Shown: in pieces, positions 14,790 through 28,100 of the stretch | How the letters are laid out: each line of letters begins with the position of its first letter | How positions within the stretch are numbered: the first letter of the stretch is position 1 | From: Otis tarda | Taxonomy: Eukaryota > Chordata > Aves > Otidiformes > Otididae | Reading direction: 5' to 3' | Assembly: GCA_026413225.1 (NCBI GenBank) | Contig: CM048552.1 | Location: 136,413,053 to 136,477,052 of the forward strand | DNA length: 64,000 nucleotides | Notes under the pieces: model-generated | Told to the model about the DNA's origin: nothing | What the model saw: the letters and a program-made list of their open reading frames with translations, nothing else | Database searches by the model: none | Made by a program: the position numbers and the translations under genes

Positions 14790-15110
14790 GGATTATCTTA
14801 CAAATCAGACAAATGAAAGTGGTGTGATATGAGGAACAGAGTGCCTTTCCAAGGAGGTGACATTCAGAGTTTGAATGACTGGTTTAGAAAAACAAAGCCA
14901 GAAGGGATTTGATTACTACCTGTCTGGAGGATAAAAATCAGGGAACACTTAGGACTGTTTCAGTTAATGGGCTGTATTACTGTATAAACAGATGATCTGA
15001 AAGAAGACAAATTTAGATTAGAACTTAGAAAACATTTCTGACCATCAGAGGAGCAAAATTCTGCAACAGCTTCCCAATCGAAGAAGTGGAGATGCTTGCC
15101 TGGTTTTGCC
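14790..15110 (+). mobile_element. Old, degraded CR1-like LINE fragment
   Basis: The stretch reads, with stops and drift, like the C-terminal part of the CR1/L3-type ORF2 protein. A block equivalent to 'GFDLITTC..DKNQGTLRT' is followed by DKFRLELRKHF and then a block matching the usual 'NHWNSLPREVVD' region. This order is typical of LINE CR1 3' regions. Frame-breaking changes and the lack of the ATTCTATG tail mark it as much older than the other copies. The boundaries are approximate. The open frame that follows (15106-15438) is probably chance. Confidence 0.5.
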
Positions 15111-18100
15111 TGTGCTCTTGGGTAATTTACAAAAGGTTTTGTGTGATGTGGATGTTTGTGACAGTAGGAGACTGGGCGTGAGATGCAGAATTCAGTATCC
15201 TTTTTCCTGGCTGGGAATATCTGGAAAAAGCCCTGTTGACGTTATCATGAGTTCTGTTTATAAGCTACTCAAGCTGCTTACTTCAGAGTGTGATCTTTCC
15301 TCTTCTGGTAATTTCATTAGGTCGCTAACAAACCTGACATTGATTTATCACTGGCTTTCAAAATTAACAGCCTGTTGCTCTGAACTGAGAAAGGTCACAC
15401 CTCTCTCAGCTGTTTTTTCAGGTTGTCGGCACAGCTAGATCAAACACTGTGCCACCGGTATGCAGTGAGTCAGAGCTTTGCAAGTGCTCTTTTGCCACTC
15501 AGAGGGCTAGGGATTTACCCAATAATTCCCGTAGAAGGAAGATGTGCCAGGTGTCTGAGTATTGTGAACCAAGCCCACGTGGCTACCTGGGCTCAGCAGA
15601 AGGCTGTTGGCACCGACCCACTCAAGATGTTCTGACCCCTCTTCCTGTAGGATGGAACATCAAAGATTTGTGAACTTCAAGCAGAGGCCTTGGATGTAGC
15701 AAGGTACTGCCAATTGCCATGACAGTAGAGAACATCCAGTTAAAATAGCATATGGATTAGCTTGGAGAGTATTTAGATCAGGCAAGCAGCATGTTCGTTC
15801 TGTGCAATTTCCAATCACCAGAGAAGTTGCAAGTTCCTGCGTCTACCTGTGAGCACAGTGGCTTAACGAGGGGATAACAGAGCTTTCCTTATTTAGCAGC
15901 AAATTCTATTAGTCTCAGCTTTGTTCATGAGTTGGTTTTTCAATTTTACTGACATAACAATCTCAGCCTTTTAGCTGTAGCTGGAACCATATCTCTGGGA
16001 ACTCTGATGAGCCACTGGTTTCCTATGCAGCCCTTACCTGGCCTCTAGTCTATATCTATAGGCCTGTTATTGTATAGGAAAAAAAAAGTCTACAAGAGTG
16101 GTCTATGGTGTTTTCCAAGGTTTCTCCAGTCTTTTGAGTAGATGTGCTCTGATAGCATTCTCATCCTAAAGATCATCCCCTTGGCTTTCCATTTTTATCA
16201 TCATTTCCCCATGCTTGACACAGATACACAGATAATTTCAAAAGGATTTTGCTTGATTCAACGACTGTGTGCTCTCACCTATGCTGAAGAGCATCTCTGT
16301 GTGCGCGCATGTGTGCATGTGTCCTGACCGGAATGTTTAAGACAGCTTTTGTCCAGAGAAATCTTTTATGTTGGAATCAAAATATCCCTGGAGATGTATG
16401 CAATTGTGTTGCAATTCTTGATGGAAGTGAAACCTGCTTTCTCCTCCTACCCATCCAGTGCAGTAGGTAGACTATGATCAATACAGGCTGCTTGATATGC
16501 TGAGTGACAGCTATCCAGGGAGGTGGTATGACAGCCTGTTATTTCTCAGAAATGTCTATTCAGTGGAATATGTCACATTTCCAGCCTTTCACTCCATTTT
16601 AAAATGGAAAAAAAGACAGAAATACATAATTTTTTTTCATAAGATGGATGCTTATAATTCATGCACACCTCTAATTCTTGAGATTTTTCTAAGAAATATA
16701 ACATGAAAATTAACGTATTGTGTTAGAAAAGACTTGGTTGACTGAAGAAAATGAAACATTCTTAACACTTTAATGAGCTCTGTTACCTACTACCTATGCA
16801 GCTCCATACCTATATTCACCTGAATTATGCTGTTGAAACTATATACAGTAATGCACCTGAAACAACCATAAATTAAATACCTTTCAAGTGGTTTAAGTAA
16901 ATGGAAAGTTATTTTTATTTTTTTTATAATTTATATGAGACTCTAATGAACCATCTTTAAATAATGTTTTAAAATTAAAATTGTGCATATAATGAAACAT
17001 GGAGAAATTTGTAATCCTTGTTTAAAACCAGTATTTAGGATTATTTAAGGAGGGAGTGGTATTTAGAAAAAACAATCATTTTTTGTTCAAGCCAACTAAC
17101 TGATCACTCTGATAGAGCGGTTCTCCATGTACTTCTGGTGACCTGCAGTCCTGGGCAAGGCCCAACTATGATTTCTCTACTTAGCTCAAGATCATTCTGC
17201 TTCTGAGTTTCTCTAGATGTATACTGTTTCCAGCCTGGGAATTTTATCAGGGTAACTGTTGTGGATTTTTCTACACTGCTTTGAAGTGTCCCACAGCCTG
17301 AACTGAACAACCTCGTAATTTTGTACCCCCAGATTCAGTTAAATCCAGTGTTTCCCATGAGCCTTGATCTCAGTGCCATACTTGTCGGTAAATGGAGATG
17401 AACTCCACGTACCTGCTTCAGTGTTTACTGATGACTTCATATACTGGTGACTTTACTAATTTTTTTTTAATTTACCACTTGAAAACTTGATGGGCAGGCC
17501 CACGTAGACCCAGTTGGTCTGGTGCTTTCAGGAAATGCCAAATTTATTGCATCTGCTCTAAGCAGAGGGTATACACATATACCCAGAAAGTCCTGGCTTG
17601 TGCAATAATGTTCTTCACAGTTGTTCCTTGGTACGAGTGGACTCATTTTGGGTAAGAACCTGATTTGCAATGGGATGTTCTTGGAAATTATTAAACTTCC
17701 TGGGGCACTTCACCACCTGGTAGTTACTGGACAAGTTACATTATCAAAGTAAAATCAAATGATGTATCCAGTCTGTTAGGAAAGCCGTCATCAGTCAGGC
17801 TTCACATGTGCTTCCAGCTGCATAATCACCTTCACTATTGCCTTTTCCTCTTGGCTGTAAAGGAATTGTGTTCTTACTCATCACCCTGTCTGACATTTTA
17901 AGTAAATCAAACAGCAGCAAAGTGTACACAGCGAAGATACCATAGCTTAGAAGACTTCAGCTTCAGCATTTTGGAAGTCATCACTGACATCACTACTGCT
18001 GCTGGGGGGGGGGTTGTGCATGTGCACATATGATGTAGAAATCATAGCGATTAGTGGGCTACTAGCAAAAAAGGATTTTGCTCCAAATGCTCCCTTGTGC

Positions 18101-21100
18101 ATTGTCATAAGGTCATCTCTGTTCTAAGCAAAGAAAGAAAGGATCTGATGAAGCAGGCTGAGCACACTGAGCTTTGCTGCACAACCTTAAAAACTGTTTC
18201 ATAGCTAGCAGCTTTATGAAGTTGCTCTGAATTTCTCTGAATTGTCTGTGTAGCTTTTAAGCCCTTCTGATAACTGAAAGGTAGTGATGGTTCTCTTGGA
18301 ACAACTGGTGTGGTTTGGCTGTAGAAATATACTTACTTGCTGTCGGAGAGGCAGAGACATTCTGTTGCAGCGGAACGGTGTAGGACCCAGTACATCGTGA
18401 CCTGGGTCCTGCTCAGCAGCGCTCAGTGGTGCTGCTATAGGAATGATTAATTAATGCTTAATGAGAAACTAGCAAAGAACATGTACGATAAGAACAGCCC
18501 TAAAGTTGTTACAGTTTTAGAAAGCAACTAAAAGTGTGCACTTTTTTTTTTCTGCATGCAGATAGGTACCTGAAATGTCATTGCAGCTGTCACTCTTCAT
18601 TCCTGCTCTGACAGTTGTGGGTTCAAGATAAATATGAAGTTTCTGCTTGAAGGGAAAGGAGACCTAAAGAAGGATAACAAAGGGTTTGGGGATGGTTTAC
18701 TGTGAGGAGAAACAAGATATTGGAAAACATCAGGCCTGTTCTGTCCAGTATTTGAGATACTTTAGATACCAGCCAGCACCGAGAGCCCCCCACGGTGGAG
18801 TTAGACACCTTAGCAGGCAGGTGTGAGTAATGATTTGTACTGTATCAGTATGGTCAGTGGTGGATTTGGTTAAACCCTAGAGCATTATATCTAATATTGC
18901 TTGCAATTCTTTAACTGTTCTTTATGTTAGTGGTGGACATGGGTGTTTCATGTCCGGTCCTTTTTCTTATTTTGTTGTGTGCCTCCACAATTCTTAGTGG
19001 GCTACGGAGTTTAGGTAATTAGGCATAATGTTTTCCTTCCAAATTCACATATTTGTGAATTGGCCAACCTCCCTGCCCCCTCCTGTGTCCCTCTCCCCCC
19101 CAAAAAAAAACAAAGGGACATGCTTATATAACTCTAACAATAACAAACACCAAGATGCTATACAATGCTTTACCTAAAAGCATCTCTGTAGGAAATAATG
19201 CTGCAGCATTGTACCAACAGTGTAGCAAAGCTCAATGCAATGCCTCAGGGACCTTGTTTATTTAAGAATTAATCCAGTATCACTTATTCTCCCTCTTATA
19301 CTCATGAGCACCAATGTGCATGTGTCCACGTGTGTGCATATGTCTAGTGTTCAGGCATAAGATGGTGGCCTGGTCAGGTTTTCTTGCCATGATGCATAAG
19401 ATTGTGTCTTGAATTCTTCATAGCTTGGTGACCATGTGCTGGTTTTGGTAGTGTCTTTTGTACACGTGGAAAGCTGACAGGGCTTACTCTCTATTTTCCT
19501 TCTCTTCTTTTGAGTCACCAGGATCTATTCACTGTCCTTTGTCTCCTGATCTGGAAGCCTTGCCTGAGAAGTGAATGTCCTGAAGATGCATGAGGACCTT
19601 GGTGACAGGCTAGCCGAGATGCCACCACCACCTGCTATTATCACAGCCCTTTCTCTGCTGCTCCTGCAGCAGACATTCCCTTCCATTCCCCATCTCTACA
19701 GGTCTTAACTTATTTATTACAGTTCTGTATGCCTCAAAATATCAGCCTGTCTGCAGTAAGGTATCTAGCACTGAGGGATGCTGACACTCTGTGCAGCTGT
19801 GTTACTGCAAAGAAGTGATATAGTCAAGATGCATTAAGACTGAAGTAGGACAGCATGATCCTGGTGCCATGCTGGTGCAGACAGCCAGTATGAAGGATGC
19901 AAACTTTTGATGCTGTGTTTGTGTCAGCATAGTGGTGTGCAACTTTTAGAACAATGAAGTCAAGCTTTGATGATATATTTCACCTTAGGTTTCTCATTGT
20001 TCACCTTTCTGACTGTAAATGCAACTTCAGTATTTTCCTGTTTTCTGTATTCAGTGATGTTGTTTTGTTGCTGTTACGTTTGCAGAAGTTGCTGTTGTGT
20101 TTGTGTACCCTCACAAATTGCACTGAAAAAAATCTAGGCCAAAATAATGGTGTGGTTTTACAACTAAGGTCTCTGAAGTTGGATGGCTGAGGATGTTACT
20201 ATCTGAGAGGCCTGGTAAAAGGATACCAGCCGCCAACCAGCTCTGCTGGGAGAGCAGTTTTTGGGATTCTTTCCTAGTCCACTTTTATAAAAAATCATCA
20301 GGATTAGCTAAAGAAGTTTTCTTGGTAAGACAGAGAGATATTCTTAATTTAAAAATAATTAAAACCCCCCCACACATTCCTTTCTACACCTCCACCTGCC
20401 CTTGTGTTTCCTCAGATTTGCTTGTAGAGCCAGGTTAACCAAAACCTGGGGATTAAGCTAGCTTGAATCATTTGGGCAAGAGTTGGGAAGTCCTTGGCTG
20501 AGCGAGGGAGCCTTCAGGCCCGAAGGGGTTGCCACCTCCTGAAGAGGGGCTAGGAAGGACCACTTGGGTAGGGTAACCTCTTCCTCCAGAGCAGCCCAAT
20601 CCACAGAGTCCTCCTGAAATGCACCCACTGCCTTGTGCCTGGCCCCACTCGACCTGTTTTTACTGGACTGTACTGATTTAGACCTGGTGTAACTGCATTA
20701 ACTTCTAGAAATAGTCACATCCATCCAGGTCAGTGCAGTGTCTTTCCAATTATGCTTTGAAGCGCTTGTGTGTCTGTGCATTATATCAGTGCCTTCAGTA
20801 AGTTTTTGAAAAGGATTGAGTGCAGAGTGGTTTTGAGGCAATTATGACTGTGTTATCGCTATGGAAATGTCAGACTGATACACTAACCGAAACATTTAGA
20901 AGGCAAAGAACTATTTTAATTTGCTAGTGATAAAGCCAGCACTTTTCCTGAAGGGAGTCGTGTCCTCTTGCGAAAGTGCAAGTGCTGGTCCCTGTGACGC
21001 CTTTTTCCTCAGCATCCTTATTCTGTCCCCTCCGGCATGCATGTCCTCTGTCCCTGGACCCTCTGATCACTCCATCCATCGGATTGTATGTGTAGCAGTT

Positions 21101-23739
21101 TTCCTTTGGAGGCTAGCTCCTTCTGTGAGCCCACAAAGGGGAATGGCAGGAACCTTATTCGGACTTCCCATGGGGGAACAAGTTGCTGAGGCTGCTCCTG
21201 GACTAGCTCACAGCTGTATTTATTAGTGCATAGTTTGTTTTTTTTTTTTCTGGAAGAGCAATACACAGCAACAAAATGGTCAACCTTAAACTTGCACAGA
21301 ATTTTTTACTACGGTTACACTCTGATCTTTTGAGAAATCTACCATACATCTGTTCACTTTGTGCAGGGTCTTTCATTTCTATGCATGGGAGCACTGCCCA
21401 TGGTTGTCATCGGGACCCAGTCCGTCCCCAGCTGATGCTCTGTGTACCTCAGCACTTACTCCTCTAGTTCATTATCTCTGAGCAGTATTATTTGCAAGGT
21501 CTGACATGTTTTATTCTCTGTGTTGGCCATTGGCTAAGTACACAGCACAGTAGCCTTTTCGAAAGACTAGAAAAATCTGTGTGTCCACCGACTGTTCCTA
21601 GTGGGCTGGGTTAAATCTTTGCGACTTCTGAATAGGAGTTCCCATGGAAGGTTCACTGTGATTTGGCTGATAAGTTTGGCTAGTACAACTTTAGCATGTA
21701 AGACTCCATTTTTGAAGAAAATAAATATAGTACATATATATTGAAGTAACTAACACAAGTCTCCTCCTGAAAAATCCAGTGTATTGAGCAAAAACTTTGT
21801 ATGAAAGACCCAGTATGTATTCAGGTTTCCAAGACTGTGCCATATTAGAAATCCTCTCCTAGATGTGTTATATTTCCATATTTGTGTCATCAGTGTGAAT
21901 TTGGAAACCCTTGCAGGAGACCTGATGGAACAACAAAGCCACATGATGAGCTGCTGTACAAATCCACTGCTCTGGAAGCGGTTTTTCACTGTATCTTTAA
22001 GCACTGCTTGCCTGGGAAGGCAGCTGTGTCCAGATTACTCTTTCCTGCTTAACAGCTCTACTTTCTGTGTTTTATGCTTACTGGCGATGATTTCATAGTG
22101 ATTACTTCTTGCTTACTTTCAGCTTGAAAGTATTTTCTTGCTGCTGTTGCATCCACAGACCTAGCACAGCGACTGGGATGCGTGCTGCGCTCTGTCAGCC
22201 ACGCTTGGCAGGGCTCACCTCTTGTGTTTTATGCAAAGAGATGTTGGAGGACTCTCTCCTTGCAGTGACTATGCAATCCTAGAAGATGGAGTGGCAGTGA
22301 AATAAGACTTATGAAGAAAAAAGCCTAGCATTTCAGATCCCATGTTCAATTTGGGAGCTGGCAGTTAGCAAAAGCACGCATTAGCTTGGAAACAGAACAA
22401 AAGCGCTGTGATAATTAGTGAGAAGCAAAGAATATGGGACACCTGAATACCGTTTTAATTAAAATAATTTATCAGAGAAGAACAGCATTTTAAACACACG
22501 CTATCTTGGCAGCCCTGAGAGGAATATTAGTGGCAATATGAACTAGAAACTCTTGACAGTCACCTTTGGAAAAAGAACAGCTCAAACTGCTGGGCACAGT
22601 CAGATAAGTCCTTTCCAGATCCATGTGGAGCTGTAATGGAGTTACTGCCCTGCTCCCAGAAGTTAGTGATTTCTCAGCTGAGTAATTTAAGACATGAGCA
22701 CTTACACTTCGCTGTGATCAAATGAGTTTGCTTACATCACCCAGCTGAGGGGGTGCTGATTTCCAACAGAGGTGAGGTAGCTAACAGCTGTGGCCAGTAG
22801 CTTTTAAACAGCTCTCACTTGATTGCTTGTAATTGCCTAATTATAGTTTAAGTAAGTCAATTAAAAAATATACTTCTACTTACACTGTCATTAACTCATA
22901 TTGGAGTTGGAGTTGGAGCTGCTGCCTTCTAAATAAAATATTTAAATAACAAAAAAAAAAAAATTCACATTCCTTTTATTCTCAAACACTGCTAAATCTG
23001 TTTCCATAAATTGCAATATTGTACGTTAAGTCAGAGCAAAAAGTGCTAAAACGTGAAAACCCTGGCATCCAGAACCAAGATCCTAGAGCAGCTTCTGTTT
23101 CATTTGTTTCATCAAAAATTGGCAAGTATGTGAAAGAAAATATTTATCTTTGTTGTTTGTGATTCCAAGGGCCCTGTTGTCTACTCCTCCAGACTTTTTC
23201 TTCATTTCTGCTGTCAGTCATCAAGGCTGTGGCTTTATGAGCCTTTGCTGGCTGACTAGTTGCTGGGGTTGTTTTGTTTCTTCTTTCCTGGGGTGCCTCA
23301 CTCATGAGCCTCTAACTTTGAAGCGTCAGTGCTAGTAGGAAGCCTAAACTTAAGCAAAATCAGTTTTATGTCTTTGTCCAAAGGCACCCTGACAGCTTAG
23401 AGGCTTCTCTGCTCATTTGCTACGTAGTGACCTGCCCTAAAACCTAGATGTTTGGCTTATGTCACCATTGGTAAAATAAATCCACGCATGTTTATCCAAT
23501 ACAATCTTATTATACTTTAATAATAAATTCTGCTTTCCCAGTGTCCCCAAGACTGTTGATACTGTGGGAAGTCACTGAGATGACGTGGTGAGGTGGTAAG
23601 GATTACACTGTAAGAAAATCCTGTAAACACAGAACTGTCATTTGCGAACACACACACTTCATATCCATTGCCTTTTGTTAGCTGAAGGCTTGGGCTGTGC
23701 AGTTATGTTCCTCAGAGAATGTTTGTGTCATTGTTTAAT

Positions 23740-23782
23740 CACACACACACACATATATTTATGTATATATTTGCGTATATAA
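23740..23782. repeat. CA/TA microsatellite
   Basis: About six CA units (23740-23752) run into an alternating AT and TATATTT-type stretch. A smaller relative, CACACATATATATATATA, lies near 25272. This is a simple sequence repeat, likely to vary in length. Confidence 0.85.
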
Positions 23783-25026
23783 ACATAGCCTTTTGACTTG
23801 GGCCATACTTTGAGATGACACAGCTATGAAGGTTTAAAAACCACGTAAGCCATAGCATTCAACTCTTTGATAATCATGAATTCAAGTCACATCTCAGAAA
23901 TGCAGTTAGCTCGTGATTGCTGAGAAGCCCTGGATGAATCACTGCTGTCAGCAGCAGAGCAGCTCAGGTTGGGGAGGTTTTCTATTTACGCTGGCTCCAT
24001 GGCAGAGGCAGATGTGGGAGCAAGGAGTGAGAAAGAGCAGCTAAGGACCTCAGTGGCTTTCTCTGGGACTAGGCAAAGGTTATGATGGGAGGAGAAGAGA
24101 CCATACTGAGAAAGACTGGGTTGGTAAAGGAAACACTCGTACCTGAAATACAAGGGCATGTTTAGGTCAATATTTTGCCTCTGTGATAAAAATAGGGAGG
24201 GTGAGGGTTGCTCCAGAGATGGACACATCCCCCGAACCCTGCAGATACATTACTGCACTGCATCCCACAATATGTATCTTTGACGTAATGCATGTCAAAC
24301 TAGACAGTAATTGAGGGAAAATTACCATTTACTGGGGGTTTAACAGATGTGACATTTGTTAATATGCAGTGAGCAAGGCTGATGTCATAGCAAATACAAA
24401 TCCATGGAAAACTGAGTGAATTACTGTAACTGGTGATGGGTTTCTAAGGAATCTCCTCTACGTCCAGTAAGAACCGTTCTTTTATTAGTCTGAGACCATC
24501 AGAACAGTTTATCTGCCGCATGGGGGTTATTAACATATGCCAAGAAGAGATAGTATCAGGAACACAGAATGAGAAATAATAATTTAGGCACTGAAATGTA
24601 ATGGCCTCAGGGAAACATGTGGACTGGTGACTGGATAGAGTGGTAAACCAAATATTACTGCGGTTTTCTTTCCAGCTATGCCACAAATGGCTTTGTGGCC
24701 AAGAACCCCATTTAACTTCCCTGTGCATGAGTCTATAATGAAAGTATTCACGTTTGACTGTCTTCAGCGTGTGTCAAATCTTTGTTAGTGAAAGGCTTTG
24801 GGATATTACAGTGTAAGATACTGAAGATGTGCAAGGCTTATAGTAGTATCTTTAGCCACAAATATTTCCATACACAAAAAGCCAGCATGGGGTTGACCCT
24901 GTTTCCAAAATGACGCAGTGCTTTATTTTGTTAACATGTTGCCCTTCTTTCATTCAGAAGGACTTTTCCTTACCAAAAAAGTGCTTTTATGAAATGAATA
25001 TTTATGAATGAGTGTCTTAAATTATA

Positions 25027-25032
25027 TTTATT
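25027..25032 (-). promoter_or_regulatory. Candidate polyadenylation signal overlapping the stop codon
   Basis: Read on the - strand, the end of the predicted last exon is GAA TAA followed by AT, so the stop codon is part of a canonical AATAAA hexamer. If this signal is used, the 3' untranslated region would be only about 15-30 bases long. The sequence just downstream is AT-rich. A more distal signal is equally possible, because AATAAA words are common here. Confidence 0.35.
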
Positions 25033-25199
25033 CCATTCCACCAACCTCATTGTAAAATGAGAATCTGGCGGAAAACATGTCTGTATTGCTTCGGTCTATG
25101 CCATTCACTTGGACTACAGGATTTTTGCAACAGGGAATATCCCTGACTGCGTGCACACCAAATATCTTTCTTGAGCTCTTCATGTGTTGCTTTAGTATG
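25028..25199 (-). CDS. Predicted terminal coding exon of an unidentified minus-strand gene
   Basis: Read on the - strand, an acceptor (..CCACATGGTTAG) is followed by one base that completes a codon, then 56 codons and a TAA stop. The frame is hydrophilic and coding-like, with strings such as SSRKIFGVHAVRDI, VVQVNGIDRSNTD and a C-terminus ending SFYNEVGGME. The phase-2 start matches the phase-2 end of the predicted exon at 30615-30799, giving a Ser codon across the junction. There is no membrane segment or known catalytic motif that I can see. I do not recognise the protein. Alternatives are a chance open frame or a differently spliced exon. The opposite strand is also open here, but its translation looks less protein-like. 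Confidence 0.5.
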
Positions 25200-28100
25200 C
25201 TAACCATGTGGCAGGTCAAAACAGAGGGATTACAGGAAGAGAGGGATTTGAAGGTTGATGTCATATCTATTCACACATATATATATATAAAACCTGCATT
25301 ACTGCTAAATTCTTGAGGCTGTTCTTACAGATAAATGATGAGCTGTATGTAAGCAAGTACATGTAATGCTTCTAGCAAGAACAAAAAAATGAGCATAACT
25401 GTGATTTTAACTGCAATAGGTTGATACTCATTAGTTTCCTTTAAACCATAGCAAAAAAAAAGAGGCATCTCTGAAGAGCAGTTAAGAAAACAAATTTGAA
25501 TACACAAGCATAATAAAAAAGAAGACTCTCCACATTTGAAGGAAATTTTTAAAAGTGACAATGAAAGCATTTAGTGAAAGGGCATAGTATTAGCCTGATT
25601 GCAAATGTAGTGACTGGTTGTAACTAAACTGGGGTTTTGCAGTTAGCTGTGAAAAAACACAATGAGGGGAAGCAAATAAGTTCTAGATCTTCTTCTGTAT
25701 CTGAGTTTTCTTTCTATTCATGAAACAGTTGGGAACAGAGGATTCGTCATTTCTGTCTTCTCATTAAAAGCTTGTTCTCTTAAAATTGTGTAATTTTAGA
25801 GAGAACTAAAAGGATACTGAAGATTGCTTAAGATACTAAAAATTGCTTAACCAGTCAAGAAATGAAATAACTAAGCTATACATTTTCCACTGAGTTTTGG
25901 AAGACGCTGCAAAAAGGAATTTAAAATGTCCTGTGTCTCTCCCACTGAAAATGTGGGAGCAAACTCCATTTTTGCCACTGCATTCACATAAAAAGTAACC
26001 CCATGTTTCAGTAATAGGTCATGACAGTAAAACTGTTGTCACAGAGGCCAGATAGAGCTTTTGAGCAGCATTTAGGATGCCTACTGACTTCACTTGTTTG
26101 AAAGCTGAGTATTGATTTACATCTGGCGAGAAAGGACAGCAAACCTCCAAATTCACTAACCAACTGAAAAATAAGAACATATATTTATTGTCTAGATATG
26201 CTTTTTAAATTCCTTCTTTTGTTATTGCCTGACATTGGAAGAGTGTTGCTATTTCTGTCCTGATTTTTTGGGATATGCTTTTAATATCAATATGACAGAA
26301 TCCAGCTGAGTATCTATGGATGGATACCTGATAGAAATGAAGAGCTGAAGAATGTTTATTTAAGAATCTGTTGCCTCTACAATTCTGAATAGTTTTTGCC
26401 AATCTTTTAATTTAAAAGTCAGAAACTTGAAGCCTTTGGTAAGGGATATACTGTTAGCTAAATAAAGTGTAGGGTTGGCTGAAGTTAGGATGCCCCCATG
26501 GCTTTTGTTTTCTCTCCTGGTCCCTTGAGGTGTCCACCTGCTGCTGAGAACCAGAGCTTTTAGTTTCTGAGTTATATTTTTGCTCTTCTCTACTCTCCTG
26601 GGGTGGTTTGGAAGCATAATTTAATGTAATGAGTCACAAGCTCAGTTTCATCACATGAAAATCAGGTGAAAACAACCATCAATTATGCCAAGGGATTTTG
26701 TTCCGCTCATCCCTCCAGCTCCCTAGCTCGTTTCCCTGTTTCAGTCAGGGTTCAGTCACCTTATGCCAAAGATCTGGAAGCAACATCTGGGCGTGAATAA
26801 TTCCTATATTCTCTTTATAACAGGCCTGTTTGGTGCTTCCATGTAAAATAAACTTGCATGTGTCAGCTGAGCTGTGCACCTCTCTGTCGGGTAATACCTG
26901 CGGCGTGAAGGCTTGAGCAGCATGCCAGAGCTGCAGGTCCCTCCGAAGGGTTGGCTTCTGCTTCGGTGGAGCTATTGATCTCTTGACAGCAGGGAAGCAT
27001 GGTTCTGCTCCCTATCAAAGGGAGGATCCTGGTGCTTAATTGCAAGTGGACCCAGAGGAAAGGGGGTGTTGGTATACTGCTGGAGTCAGCACGGCGAAAG
27101 CAGCAGAGAGAGGTCATTCTGGAGTGCAGCTGGGACCTGCAGGTGTCTTGTTTTCATTACACATTTCAGAAACTCAAATTAATAACTGTTATTATTTTTG
27201 CACTGCTTAAGAGGGAAACGATACAGCCTTTCTCTGGAGCTGAAAATCTCCAAGTGTGGCCTAGGTTACACAAGGTAAATGGCCTCCTTAAGGCCTATGT
27301 CCTTGACAATGTACTTGCAGTGCTGTTGTTGATTTATGCTCTCGTGTTTGTCCTGTTCCAGAAATGCAAATATTTTCTCAGGTATTTAAAAAGCCACATC
27401 CCTGTTTCAAGTGAAAAATATCCATCCCTTACCCTTCTAATTATATAGAATCAATCTATTCAAAAATTTCAGCTTGAACAGAGCAATAAATAAAACACAT
27501 GTCCAATAATATATCCATCAAAGAGCCTATTAGTTGAATAAATACATCCATAACATCTTTACAGAACATTGCCGCATCAAACCTCTCACTTGTACTCTGC
27601 CTCTTCTCTCTCTGACTTCCCACAAAATTTAATAAGATGTCAATAGACTTGAGCTAAAGACCAGAATTCTTTGTATTTGGGAAATGACACTGACAAAATT
27701 AATGGACAGTGAGAAAATTACTATCGGTGTATGTGAGTTTGATCACAAGCCCCAGAATTGTCCTGGTTTCTGGAAGGTGTCTAGCATTGGACAGGTTCCT
27801 GAGCAGGAGCCTGCAGTACCACAGATCCTCCCCGGCGTGCTGAGTGGGTAGGGCGAACAAGTGTCACGTTGTCTGGATGCAATGATGAAGAAGGTATCCA
27901 AACCACATAACAGACTGCTGTGGATGCTCTTCAATTGCTGCAATTAAGACGAACATGCCAAATCACTGTAACATATTGTATGGAGATGGCTGGCATGTTG
28001 CTCTGAAAATGAGATCTCTAGCTTTTAAGCATAAATTATTCTGTGCAATGTAAATTGCACCTGCCAGGTCTTATTTAAAAGACACAGGCTGAAAGCATAG

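Larger units (their letters stand above)
1..25026. other. Intergenic or 3'-flanking stretch without a supported gene
   Basis: I read both strands and found no exon with both a convincing reading frame and splice sites. The open frames here are short, rich in Leu, Ser and Cys, and look like chance. Listed separately are a GC-rich block near 6 kb, a palindrome near 9.9 kb, an old CR1 fragment near 14.8 kb and a CA/TA microsatellite near 23.7 kb. Homopolymer A or T runs occur near 3.3, 9.6, 10.2, 10.8, 11.9 and 22.95 kb. An AT-rich stretch of repeated ATTTATA-like words lies at about 10.85-10.93 kb. A weak coding-like segment on the - strand at about 24.4-24.55 kb lies downstream of the predicted gene's stop; I could not tie it to that gene. 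Confidence 0.5.

Noticed and set aside
24444-24728. Minus-strand frame ending INCSDGLRLIKERFLLDVEE
   Set aside because: The end looks coding-like, but it lies beyond the stop of the predicted last exon and could not be phased to anything. At most it is an alternative terminal exon.
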